Assembly: GCA_963677245.1 (NCBI GenBank)
Contig: OY781921.1
Location: 1,984,001-2,048,000, forward strand
Direction of reading: 5' to 3'
Source: Saccharicrinis sp963677245
GTDB taxonomy: Bacteria > Bacteroidota > Bacteroidia > Bacteroidales > Marinilabiliaceae
Length of the DNA stretch: 64,000 nt
The position numbers were made by a program, and so were the translations under genes. This document shows, piece after piece, positions 6,314-16,072 of the stretch (its first letter is position 1; the number at the start of each line of letters is the position of its first letter). Below the pieces are notes generated by a model, which worked only from the letters and a program-made list of their open reading frames with translations, ran no database searches and was not told the origin of the DNA.

Positions 6314-9300
6314 TTAGTACTTCACTATTTTCATAGTCCCAGAAGTATCTTCAGCAATCACTTTGATAAAATAGACACCTGTTCTTAATGCTGAAACATC
6401 AATGCTGTTTTTCTGCTGAACCATTGGGCCTTTATAAACCAGTTTTCCGTTGGCATCATGAATCTCAACCTGGAAGGCTGTATTGATATCCAAGGCATCA
6501 ATATATAAGATGTCTTTAACCGGATTAGGATATATATTGACCGATCCCATTTTTTCGTTGTAAATGCCTGTTGGAGCATCCGAAACAGAAATAGTTCCAT
6601 TGCTTAATAGTTCAGAAGTATCCCAATATAACCCGTCTCCCGGTGTAGCAGGACTAATGGCGTCAAAGCCTCCGGAAATATTCGCACAATTTATAATTTG
6701 GTACGACTGACCCAAAGCAAAACTTCCTGAAGTCGCTGTCATATATAAGGTACCAGCTAAATTCGTTGTTCCGCTCACACTTACCTTATCGCAAGTCTGA
6801 CTGCTAGCATTCACTTTTACATAGTAACGTGCCCCCGTTAGCATATTTAAATTATTATTAATGGTTAAGGTACCAATGGTAGCAGATAAGCCCGGCATAA
6901 CATAACCACGGTTGTTTACCGTTACTTCTCCGGCCACACTTCCTGTTCCGGCAAGAGAAGCATTACTGCTAATCGTAACTGCACCTGTACCGGTAGCACT
7001 TCCGCTTGTATTTGCTGCAATAATCGATCCCCGGCTAATAGTTGTTCCTCCACTATAGGTACTGGCGTTAGTCAATGTCCAACGTCCGGTTCCGGTTTTA
7101 ATAATAGCTGCTTTAGCTCCTGAGTTTTTATACTGATCATCGCTTATTTTACCATTAAATTCAACCGATGTGCCTTTTCCTCCAACTTGCCAGGTAATGG
7201 TATTGGTTGCCTGACCTCCCGAACCTAATACTGAAGTTGCAGAACCGGTTAACTCACCAATTTCAATTACGGCATCAGAACTGTTTTTATACACTGCAAA
7301 AACATCATCACCTAAATAAACAGAGGCATTGGCATATCCGGCACTATTACCACAAATAAACCATCCGTCATTGCTTGTACTCACATTAATTTGTCCTGTA
7401 AATGCCGACCAGTCTCCATTTAAATGCGAACGTGTAAATGGGGTATTTAATTCCAGCGTTCCTCCTCCGGTTAATGTTCCGTAATGATCACAACGTCCAT
7501 CTAAATTTAAAGTACCGGTAAAGCCGGAAGGAACTTCCATATTCCAGTAAATATCTGAATAAGTACCTGTATTGTTTAACATCTGTAAGGTGGCATCTTT
7601 AATAATTACCTTATTGGTTCCTAAACCGTAACCATTGGCATTTTCGGATGTTAAAGCAATCGTTCCGTCAGTAAGATTTACGGCTCCGGTTAAGCTATTT
7701 ACAGCATCAAGATTTAAAGTACCAGTTCCTCTTTTGGTTAATACGCCGCTTCCTGTAATGTTTCCTTCCAATGCCAGACTTCCATCACCATCTACATAAA
7801 ACTCACCACCACTTGTTCCCACATATACCTGACGATTGGTAGTACTGCTTGTTCCTGCATAGAAAATTCCACCGCCATTCAAGGTAATACTGGTGCTGTT
7901 GCTACTTCCTGCACCTAAACTACTTGCCTGACCTATGTTGTTTAATGTATTTACCTGCACCAAACCACCTTGTATATCCACATCTCCGGTAAATGTATTG
8001 GCATCGTTCATAATTAAATAACCATTTCCAGTTTTGGTTAATCCACCATCTCCACTAATAAATCCATCACCTGCGAATGTATAAGGGACGGTAATATCAA
8101 CATTCATTGCTCCAATTGGCACTTCTTCTGAAACAATTACTTCCTGGTTACCATCATTGGTAAAATTCACCTCATCACCCACAACAAATACGTCATTTAC
8201 GCTATTGTTTAACCAGTTGGTATTTTTCAATAAATTCCATTCATTAGTAGAGGTTCCCTCCCAAACTACAGAAGTTGCAGCTCTAGGAACTGTATTTACC
8301 AAAACAATAGATTGTCCCGATAATTCTAAAGAATATACAAACTCTTTAATTCCGGATACCTTTACATTCTCAAGTGAACCAGAGAATGTTCCTGTGTAAT
8401 TAATCAGAGTATAAGTTCCATCACTTAATGTTCCGTTCTGTTTGCTCAAGGAGAAAGTGACTTCACCAGTCAGGTTTACATCTCCATTTACTGTGATGAT
8501 ATCGCTTTGGTTTGTGGTTCCTTCAGGATCATCAGACAAGTCCATTTCCAGGGTAGCCCCTTCTTCCATTACCAGCGCTCCATTTATGGTGGTTGTACCC
8601 ACGCTACCTTCACCGCTTCCGGCTATCAGCGTACCGCCATTTAACACTTCCACTCCTGCAACAGCACCTTCTCCGGCAAATGCCCCCTTGGTTTTCACAC
8701 TCACCTGGCTTCCGGATAAATCACCATTGGCAATCAACGTTCCATTAGTTATTATAGTGCTACCTGTATAATCATTATCTGTATCGATGAATAAACTTCC
8801 TTTGGCACTTTTCACCAAATCCATTGTTCCTGATAATTTTCCTGTTCCACTAAAAGTGTAATCAGAAGGACTCACCACAGAAACTTTTGAAGGGCTCACT
8901 GTTTCGTTAATGATTATATCCGAGCTGTTATCGCCAGACATAGAGAATAAAACATCATCCCCATCGGTAAATACAGTACTCGTATGATTGGTCAATTTCC
9001 AGTTTTCGGTACTATTTACATCCCACTGAAAGTTTGAAGAACCTACCCACTTTAATTTAGCCTGAACAATAGGAGCTAGTGCTGGTTCCGGCATACCTTC
9101 TCCTAAGAAATAACCCAAATGCGGCGGTTGGTTATAACCCACATTTTGCCAGGCGATTGCTAGGCGATACTGAGGATCGTGCATAAGTGTAATAAACTTA
9201 TGCTCTGTAACATCAGTTGTAGTATATATTCTAAGCTTATCATTATCAGTGGTACGTAAAATAAGTTCTTCACGCCAGTCTCCTATAATATCTGCAGATA

Positions 9301-10921
9301 AATTAGGCGTTGCTTTTGTACTATTATTTGAAGAGCATCCATTTGCAGTAAGCAAAGTACCCACTTTATATTTTGAAATAGTAATGTTATCTAATAATTC
9401 TCTGGTTAAATCGCCATCCCAATAAATCAAAAAGTTTATCGCTGGTCTGCCTCCTGTTGCTATAATATCTCCTTTTACATCATAAACATTGTAAGAGGCT
9501 GTTGACCACATTTCATATCCATAATGATCAGGGTCAATATCACCGGCAAGTCCTCTTCCTACATCAGAATCATCTTTGTGCTGCCATAATATTTCCCCTG
9601 AATTGGCATCTCTATAACTAATACCATCAACCTTATTCTCGTGAGGTTCAAAAACCTCGAGCCCATCTCTGGTTGGATCCATATCACTAACGTGTAATGC
9701 ATCACCATGACCGAATCCTGTAGTATGCAAACCTGTACCATCATCATCTATGACACATGCTCCCATAATAATTTCATCTTTGCCATCAGCATCTACATCT
9801 GCCACACTTAGTTGATGATTACCCTGACCGGAATAAGCACTATTTCCCGAATTAGTTGAATCAAATATCCATCTTTTGGTTAATGAAGTTCCATCCCAAT
9901 CGTAGGCCGCTAAGGTCATCTTTGCATAAATACCTCGTGTCATTACCAAACTTGGATTTTCACCATCTAAATAAGCAATGCAGGCCATCAAACGGTCCAC
10001 CCTGTTTCCATAACTGTCCCCCCAGTTACTAACCGAGCCCCTGGCTACTTCAAAATCTACAGTTGCCAGCTCGTTACCTGTTTCTCCATTGAACACCGTT
10101 AAATATTCAGGTCCGGACAAAACATAGCCCGCAGAATTTCTATAATCCGCTGTATGATCATCAGCAGCAGCCGGCCCTGTACTTAAGTAATTCCCTGAGT
10201 TATCTCTTGATCCAGGTGCTGTTTTACAAGCTACTTCAGCTTTTCCGTCTCCATCTAAATCATATACCATATATTGGGTATAGTGTGCCCCTGCACGAAT
10301 ATTAATTCCCAAATTAATTCTCCATAAGTGCGTTCCATCTAATTCATATCCATCTAAAATTACATTTCCGGTACATCCACAATGTGCATTATCATGTGAA
10401 TTGCTCGGATCCCACTTGACCACGATTTCATATTCTCCATCTCCATCCAGATCTCCTATACTACAGTCATTGGGAGAGTATGAATATTGTTGACCATCCG
10501 GATAATTTTTTGTCCCTGTACCATCGGTGCAATTGAAAGGTATGGTAATACCATCAGCTGGCACCTGCAGGTTTACGTCTTTATAATTGGCTGACCATAT
10601 ATTTACCGATTCGGATCTTTCCTGTTCAACACCATCTACAACAGCAGCAACAGAATATAAAGCATCGGCTGATGAACTGTCCACATAATTTGTTGAACCT
10701 GTAATCGGGGTTTCATTTAATTTGGTATCATCCCGATAAACATAGAAAGCAACATCCTCTGACTCGGTTCCTAACCATCGCCAGCTAACAAATACTTCAT
10801 TTGTACTAGTTCGTACAGCCACTACGCCACGATCAATAATTTCAATTTGTCGCTGAGCAAACAAACTAAAACTGAAAGCAAGCAGCAACAGTGTTAAACT
10901 TAACTTGATTTGATTTTTCAT
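6314..10921 (-). CDS. PL11 rhamnogalacturonan lyase with beta-strand repeats and T9SS sorting domain
   Basis: The start at 10921 gives a signal peptide (MKNQIKLSLTLLLLAFSFSLFAQ). Residues of about 25-110 look like an FN3-type domain. Residues of about 110-610 are the PL11 rhamnogalacturonan lyase propeller, with repeated calcium-loop motifs (GDLDGDGEYEIVVKW, YDLDGDGKAE, DVDADGKDEI) and the family ending QYRLAIAWQNVGYNQPPH. PL11 enzymes cleave the rhamnose-galacturonate backbone of rhamnogalacturonan I by elimination. About 800 residues of autotransporter-type strand repeats follow (LTKTGNGYLIMND..., IIKTGTGRWTLTNAST). The last 80 residues are a T9SS type A sorting domain (VNIYPNPVKDILYI). The protein is therefore probably displayed on the cell surface or secreted. 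At 1535 residues it is far longer than ordinary PL11 enzymes. Its paralogue lies immediately upstream. Confidence 0.93.
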   Translation of the reverse strand: MKNQIKLSLTLLLLAFSFSLFAQRQIEIIDRGVVAVRTSTNEVFVSWRWLGTESEDVAFYVYRDDTKLNETPITGSTNYVDSSSADALYSVAAVVDGVEQERSESVNIWSANYKDVNLQVPADGITIPFNCTDGTGTKNYPDGQQYSYSPNDCSIGDLDGDGEYEIVVKWDPSNSHDNAHCGCTGNVILDGYELDGTHLWRINLGINIRAGAHYTQYMVYDLDGDGKAEVACKTAPGSRDNSGNYLSTGPAAADDHTADYRNSAGYVLSGPEYLTVFNGETGNELATVDFEVARGSVSNWGDSYGNRVDRLMACIAYLDGENPSLVMTRGIYAKMTLAAYDWDGTSLTKRWIFDSTNSGNSAYSGQGNHQLSVADVDADGKDEIIMGACVIDDDGTGLHTTGFGHGDALHVSDMDPTRDGLEVFEPHENKVDGISYRDANSGEILWQHKDDSDVGRGLAGDIDPDHYGYEMWSTASYNVYDVKGDIIATGGRPAINFLIYWDGDLTRELLDNITISKYKVGTLLTANGCSSNNSTKATPNLSADIIGDWREELILRTTDNDKLRIYTTTDVTEHKFITLMHDPQYRLAIAWQNVGYNQPPHLGYFLGEGMPEPALAPIVQAKLKWVGSSNFQWDVNSTENWKLTNHTSTVFTDGDDVLFSMSGDNSSDIIINETVSPSKVSVVSPSDYTFSGTGKLSGTMDLVKSAKGSLFIDTDNDYTGSTIITNGTLIANGDLSGSQVSVKTKGAFAGEGAVAGVEVLNGGTLIAGSGEGSVGTTTINGALVMEEGATLEMDLSDDPEGTTNQSDIITVNGDVNLTGEVTFSLSKQNGTLSDGTYTLINYTGTFSGSLENVKVSGIKEFVYSLELSGQSIVLVNTVPRAATSVVWEGTSTNEWNLLKNTNWLNNSVNDVFVVGDEVNFTNDGNQEVIVSEEVPIGAMNVDITVPYTFAGDGFISGDGGLTKTGNGYLIMNDANTFTGDVDIQGGLVQVNTLNNIGQASSLGAGSSNSTSITLNGGGIFYAGTSSTTNRQVYVGTSGGEFYVDGDGSLALEGNITGSGVLTKRGTGTLNLDAVNSLTGAVNLTDGTIALTSENANGYGLGTNKVIIKDATLQMLNNTGTYSDIYWNMEVPSGFTGTLNLDGRCDHYGTLTGGGTLELNTPFTRSHLNGDWSAFTGQINVSTSNDGWFICGNSAGYANASVYLGDDVFAVYKNSSDAVIEIGELTGSATSVLGSGGQATNTITWQVGGKGTSVEFNGKISDDQYKNSGAKAAIIKTGTGRWTLTNASTYSGGTTISRGSIIAANTSGSATGTGAVTISSNASLAGTGSVAGEVTVNNRGYVMPGLSATIGTLTINNNLNMLTGARYYVKVNASSQTCDKVSVSGTTNLAGTLYMTATSGSFALGQSYQIINCANISGGFDAISPATPGDGLYWDTSELLSNGTISVSDAPTGIYNEKMGSVNIYPNPVKDILYIDALDINTAFQVEIHDANGKLVYKGPMVQQKNSIDVSALRTGVYFIKVIAEDTSGTMKIVKY

Positions 10922-11286
10922 GTGTTTATTTTTTCTTTTAATTGTCACATGGAACTCACCGATTTATTTATTCTCGTTTGTGAGAACATTTTCTCATGGC
11001 TCGTTTCATTTGCTTAAATTAGTATCTAGTCAAAAGACTGATTTACCAAACTCATAGAAAGTCACGCATATCAGCCAGGGTATTTAATACTTCTTCGTGA
11101 TCATTTTATGTATTCAAATTTGCTTATAGTCGTGTACTTTTTCCATTGTGATTTACGTTCAGATCCAACTTATCCTTTTTCACCTTCTCTTCTTCTCGGT
11201 TTTCTTCTTTAAATCATAAAGTCCCTTTTATGGATTCTGATTAATAAATCCATAAAAGGGCTACCTTAAAACTATATACAAAACAC
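10922..11286. other. 365-bp gap between the two PL11 genes
   Basis: The left part is the leader of the downstream PL11 gene and includes the short palindrome TGAGAA-CATT-TTCTCA (10981-10996). The right part has a strong terminator (11223-11260). I see no gene and no clear promoter box. The terminator suggests the gene ending at 6314 either has its own promoter here or is expressed by read-through. Confidence 0.5.
11223..11260 (-). terminator. terminator of the second PL11 gene
   Basis: CCCTTTTATGGATT (11223-11236) and AATCCATAAAAGGG (11247-11260) form a perfect 14-bp stem with a 10-nt loop, 27 nt past the stop at 11287. There is no long T-run on the minus strand, so it may be partial or mRNA-stabilising. 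Confidence 0.65.
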
Positions 11287-14200
11287 TTATTCTATCATTA
11301 ACTTACTATGGTATTTAGAACCATTCACATCTACCACAATTAAATAAATACCTTTACTTAATTCGTTTAATTGTAATGGTGCATTTGCATTTAAATCTAT
11401 TGTTTTACTATACACTATTCTACCTGTTAAATCCTGCACATTTACCAGCGCCTCTCCTGTTACATCCGGTATTTTTAACCAAACGGTTCCACTCGAAGGG
11501 TTTGGATGCACAACAAAAGATGTTCCTGTACTTTTATCAAAGATGGCAGTTGGTGTATCGCTTACTGAAATAACTCCATTTGAGTTAAGTTTTGATGTAT
11601 CCCAATATAAACCATCTCCCGGAGTTGCAGGACTAATGGATGCAAACTCACCTGTTATCGTTGGAGCATCAATTATTTTATAAAACTGACCGTTAGCAAA
11701 GCTTCCGCTTGAAGCCACCATGTATAAAGTTCCGGATAAGCTAACAGATCCGGTAGCGATAATCTGATCGCAAACCTGAGTTGAAGCATCTGCTTTAATA
11801 TAAACTCTACCTCCAGTATTAATGGTTACATCGTTATTGATAGTTAAAGTTCCTATGCTTGTGCTAAGTCCCGGCATTAAATAACCCCGACTATTAACGA
11901 TAACCTCACCAGCTATAGAACCTGTACCTGCAAGAGAAGCATTGGTCATGATTTCCACACTTCCGGTTCCGGTTGCACTACCGCTGGTATTGGTAGCAAT
12001 TATTGTCCCTCTTTCAATTGAAGTTCCTCCTGAATAGGTATTTGCATTTGTTAATGTCCATCTTCCACTTCCGGCTTTAATAATAGCTGCCTGAGAACCT
12101 GAATTTTTAAATTGTGTATCGGTTATTTTTCCATCATACTGAAAGGATGTTCCTTTTCCTCCTATTTCCCAGGTAATGGTATTTACCGCTTCTCCTCCTG
12201 ATCCAAGAACCGCTAAAGATGAACCTGTTAATTCACCAATTTCAATGGTAACATCATTACTTGATCTGTATAGTGCAGTTACATCGTCTCCTAAATAGAT
12301 ACTTGCACCGCCATATCCACTTGTATTTCCAAGAATTAACCAACCATCATTAGCTGTTGTCGAGGCATTGATACTTCCTGTAAAAGCAGACCAGTCACCA
12401 AATAACTCTGAACGGATAAAGGGAATACTCAGATTTAAAGTACCTGCTCCGGTTAAGCTACCATACATAGCACAACGGCCATCCAGATTTAGCGTTGCAT
12501 TACTTCCTGACGGTACTACTAAATCCCAGTTTACATCGCTATAAGAACCAGAATTATTATACATCTGAAGCGTTGTGTTTTTTATAGTTACAGATGAACC
12601 GACGCCGGAAATATTGGCAGCTTCCGTTCCTAAGGTTAACGTTCCGTCATTTACCTGAGTAGCAGCATGCGTTCCTGTACCTTTTAAAGTTAAGGCACCA
12701 ACTCCATCTTTAATTAAATCTCCTGTTCCGGTAATATCTCCTTCAAAATCCATACTTACTCCGGAAGCTAAGTAAAAAGTTGCATTGGCATCACCTATGG
12801 TCATTGAACGGTTGGTTGAACTGCTTGTATTTGTAATACTCAGTACAGAACCATTAACTACAAAATTAGAAGCATCTGCAGATGCAGCTCCTAAAGGCCC
12901 GCTTAATCCCGCATTGGAGATATAAGCTACTTCTGTTAAACCACCATTTAAAGTAACTGGACCTGTAAAATCATTAATGGTATTGATAAACAGCTTACCC
13001 GTTCCATTTTTAGTTAATCCTCCAGTACCTGAAATACTTCCATCTCCATTAAATGTATAATCAACGCTACCATCAACAGTCATAGAACCAACAGGCACTA
13101 CTTCTGTAATATCCACAGTTGTTTGCGCAGAACCATCTGCATTAAACAATACTTCATCATTTCCTAAAAACCAATCGGCAGTACCCTCATTATCCCAGTT
13201 TTCAGCTCCTGCAAAATCCCAGATGTTACTTACCGTACCTGTCCAGGTAATGGTTGTTGCAGCTCTCACCTCCAATACTTTTAGTGAAAGTTTTCCATCA
13301 GCCACCTGTAATTCACACGCCACATCATCTAATCCTTCCATTGAAATACTCTCAAGGTCTCCCGTAAAAGTTCCATCAAAAGTGATTAAATCATACACGC
13401 CGGGATTTAAACTACCCTCCATACGATTGAATATTAAGTTGGCTGACGCTTCAATATTCACATCCCCGGTAACCGCAATTAAATCATTACTCCCGGAAGA
13501 GTCAATAGTCAAATCGATATATGTTTTTGAACCCGTATTTAAAGTCAATCCATTCTGAATAACAGCACTTGCTGCCACACTTTCCTGATTACCCACATGA
13601 AATTTACCACGCGATTTAACCAATAAGCCGTTACCTATAGTTCCATTTAAATATAAATTACCAAACATGCACACTTCCATGGCACTTGCAGTTAAATCTC
13701 CATTTAGAAAAATAGAACCATAATATAGTTTAGTAATTCCACTATAATCGTTGTTATTGTTGATGGTTAAGGCTCCTGAACCGGCTTTTAACAATTCCAT
13801 TGTTCCGGTTAATTTACCAGTACCTCCAATGCTATAATCGGTGTGAGTAGTGAAAGAAACACTCTTTGGACTTACATCGGCAACCAAAGAAACCTCGCTG
13901 CTATTGTCTCCTGTTAAATCAAATAGTACCTCTGCCTCATTGCTATAGGCTACTGAATTTCCACTATCATCAATCCAGGATTCAGCACCAGCTCCCCAAT
14001 TAGGACCACTCACCCAGGCTATTTTATTATTGATAACAGGATATGGAACTGCATCTTCAGTTTCATTTCCTAAATAAATAGCTGTGTGAGGAGGTTGGTT
14101 ATAGGAGTTATTTTGCCATGCAACCGCAATTCTGTATTGTGGTTCGTGCATTAAAGTTGGCATCCTAAATTCTGTTGGATCAATCGTAGTATAAATACGT

Positions 14201-15882
14201 AATGCAGTGTTATCGGTTGTTCTCACCATCATTTCCTCACGCCAGTCACCAAAAATATCTGCTTGCAAACAAGGCGTTCCTTTTGTCCAGTTATTGGTAG
14301 TACTTCCGTAAGCTGATAAAATAGAATAATTATCTTTTGCATTGGAATCGTATTTTGAAATTATTGGAGTTCCAATACCTGTTGTTGAACTAAAAGAATG
14401 ATCCTGGAATTCGCGCATTTTATCACCATCCCAAAAAATCATAAAGTTCATAGGAACATTGTTGGCTCCTACATTTTCACCCTTTGTATTATACATAGGA
14501 CATTCTGTGGCTCCCCATAATTCAAAACCTTCATTTTCGGTTGAAATATCGCCGGCGGCACATCGTCCACAATCTCTATTTGAACTATATCTGATTAAAA
14601 GTTCCCCTGTAGCTGCATCTCTGAATGTAGCCCCCCAAGTTGCACTTCCTTCTAAACATTGCCATATTTCCAATCCCGGTCTGTCCGGATCCATATCCGA
14701 TACATGTAAAGCATCACCATGCCCGAATCCGGTTGAAAATAAACCTTCGCCTGTATTATCTACCACCATTGCACCATATACAATTTCATCACAACCGTCG
14801 TCATCTACATCAGCACAACTCAATTGATGATTACCCTGCCCATGATAAGCAGTGGCCACACCTCCAGGTGAGCTATCCCATGCCCAACGCTTGGCTAAAT
14901 TGGTTCCATCCCAATCCCAGGCTTCTAATTTAATACGATGATAAATACCTCGTCCGTTTACAAAACTTGGGTGTTTACCATCCAAATAAGCTACTGTCCA
15001 CATACATTTGGTAGCTCTGTGTCCTAACTGACTGTCAGACATTCCTGCCGATCCCCATTGTACTAACGGATCGCGCTCTATGTAATAATCCCAGGCTAAC
15101 TCTTCTCCTGTTTCTCCATCAAAAACAGATATATAGTCTGGCCCTTCAATACGATAATAAGATGAATTAAAAGCAAATCCATAATCATCGATTCTGCCAT
15201 CGCCATCGCGATCGCCAATATTATTTCCCACACCATCAATCATTCCATCCGAAGTACGCGTAATGATTTCAGCTTTTCCATCCTCATCAAAATCATACAC
15301 TAAAAAGTTAACCTCTACTTTATTGTGCATATTAGGTCCCAGATTAATAGCCCACATAAATGTTCCATCTAACTCATAAGCCTCCAGATAATGATAATTG
15401 CTAGATCCTAAATCAGCTAATGCTAATCGTTTTACCACCACTTCATATTCTCCATCACCATCTAAATCTCCAACCGAAGCATCATTTAACTCATAAGTAT
15501 CCCAAGTGCCATCAATAGCTCTTACAGGAATATCCATATATTGATTACTCCAGACAGGTACAGCTTCTGAATGTGCTTGTTCAACACCGTCAACAATAGC
15601 AGTAACAGTATAGGTAGCACTAGCTCCAGCTCCTTCGTCCACATAATTTGATGCACCGGTTACAGGTGTTGTAGTAAGCAACTCCCCATCTCGATACACA
15701 TTATAACTTACATTTCGTAACTCTGTTGCAGGAATTCTCCATCCAATATAATTGTTTAGTCCATCCCTTACAGCTAAAACACCTCGGTTTAGCTCCTCCA
15801 TTTTCCGTTGCCCCGAAACACTAAACGATATCAATAACATGATAACGACTGCGATAGAGCGGTTACTGCCAGTTAAATTCAT
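11287..15882 (-). CDS. PL11 rhamnogalacturonan lyase with beta-strand repeats and T9SS sorting domain (paralogue)
   Basis: This 1531-residue protein has the same plan as the gene at 6314-10921. A signal peptide (MNLTGSNRSIAVVIMLLISFSVSGQ) is followed by an FN3-like segment and a PL11 propeller with VGDLDGDGEYEVVVKR, YDFDEDGKAEIITRT, DVDDDGCDEIVYG and the terminal QYRIAVAWQNNSYNQPPH. Autotransporter-type strand repeats and a T9SS sorting domain (FVVHPNPSSGTVWLKI ... YHSKLMIE) follow. The repeat segment before the sorting domain is much more like its paralogue than the catalytic or sorting domains are, by eye. Two PL11 enzymes together may divide endo- and exo-type cleavage of rhamnogalacturonan I, as in the YesW/YesX pair; which is which cannot be told here. 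It lies downstream of the SusCD genes on the same strand. Confidence 0.93.
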   Translation of the reverse strand: MNLTGSNRSIAVVIMLLISFSVSGQRKMEELNRGVLAVRDGLNNYIGWRIPATELRNVSYNVYRDGELLTTTPVTGASNYVDEGAGASATYTVTAIVDGVEQAHSEAVPVWSNQYMDIPVRAIDGTWDTYELNDASVGDLDGDGEYEVVVKRLALADLGSSNYHYLEAYELDGTFMWAINLGPNMHNKVEVNFLVYDFDEDGKAEIITRTSDGMIDGVGNNIGDRDGDGRIDDYGFAFNSSYYRIEGPDYISVFDGETGEELAWDYYIERDPLVQWGSAGMSDSQLGHRATKCMWTVAYLDGKHPSFVNGRGIYHRIKLEAWDWDGTNLAKRWAWDSSPGGVATAYHGQGNHQLSCADVDDDGCDEIVYGAMVVDNTGEGLFSTGFGHGDALHVSDMDPDRPGLEIWQCLEGSATWGATFRDAATGELLIRYSSNRDCGRCAAGDISTENEGFELWGATECPMYNTKGENVGANNVPMNFMIFWDGDKMREFQDHSFSSTTGIGTPIISKYDSNAKDNYSILSAYGSTTNNWTKGTPCLQADIFGDWREEMMVRTTDNTALRIYTTIDPTEFRMPTLMHEPQYRIAVAWQNNSYNQPPHTAIYLGNETEDAVPYPVINNKIAWVSGPNWGAGAESWIDDSGNSVAYSNEAEVLFDLTGDNSSEVSLVADVSPKSVSFTTHTDYSIGGTGKLTGTMELLKAGSGALTINNNNDYSGITKLYYGSIFLNGDLTASAMEVCMFGNLYLNGTIGNGLLVKSRGKFHVGNQESVAASAVIQNGLTLNTGSKTYIDLTIDSSGSNDLIAVTGDVNIEASANLIFNRMEGSLNPGVYDLITFDGTFTGDLESISMEGLDDVACELQVADGKLSLKVLEVRAATTITWTGTVSNIWDFAGAENWDNEGTADWFLGNDEVLFNADGSAQTTVDITEVVPVGSMTVDGSVDYTFNGDGSISGTGGLTKNGTGKLFINTINDFTGPVTLNGGLTEVAYISNAGLSGPLGAASADASNFVVNGSVLSITNTSSSTNRSMTIGDANATFYLASGVSMDFEGDITGTGDLIKDGVGALTLKGTGTHAATQVNDGTLTLGTEAANISGVGSSVTIKNTTLQMYNNSGSYSDVNWDLVVPSGSNATLNLDGRCAMYGSLTGAGTLNLSIPFIRSELFGDWSAFTGSINASTTANDGWLILGNTSGYGGASIYLGDDVTALYRSSNDVTIEIGELTGSSLAVLGSGGEAVNTITWEIGGKGTSFQYDGKITDTQFKNSGSQAAIIKAGSGRWTLTNANTYSGGTSIERGTIIATNTSGSATGTGSVEIMTNASLAGTGSIAGEVIVNSRGYLMPGLSTSIGTLTINNDVTINTGGRVYIKADASTQVCDQIIATGSVSLSGTLYMVASSGSFANGQFYKIIDAPTITGEFASISPATPGDGLYWDTSKLNSNGVISVSDTPTAIFDKSTGTSFVVHPNPSSGTVWLKIPDVTGEALVNVQDLTGRIVYSKTIDLNANAPLQLNELSKGIYLIVVDVNGSKYHSKLMIE

Positions 15883-16006
15883 TATGCTGTAATATTTTAA
15901 GGGAGTTAATGGTCTGTGTAGTAATTTCGCCCCCCAATTTTCAATGACTTAATTCTTTAAGCTCCTAATTACTCAAACTCTTTGTTAAGATGGCTCTGAT
16001 TAAAGA

Positions 16007-16034
16007 TAACCCTCCCCTGAATTGGGGAGGGTTA
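16007..16034 (-). terminator. terminator of the T9SS Ig-like protein gene
   Basis: TAACCCTCCCC (16007-16017) and GGGGAGGGTTA (16024-16034) form an 11-bp GC-rich stem with a 6-nt loop, 40 nt after the stop at 16073. The hairpin is strong and the T-run weak, so it may reduce rather than end transcription into the PL11 genes. Confidence 0.7.
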
Positions 16035-16072
16035 GTCAAATTCTATTTTTTTCTATTCGAAAAGCGAACTAC

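Noticed and set aside
5998..6336. Plus-strand open frame with repeating LGLIYPK-like words
   Set aside because: It is produced by the 23-bp array, which changes frame with each unit; there is no sign of a real protein.
8157..8771. Plus-strand open frames inside the PL11 gene
   Set aside because: They are antisense shadows of repeat-rich coding DNA, made long by threonine/serine-rich codons on the other strand.
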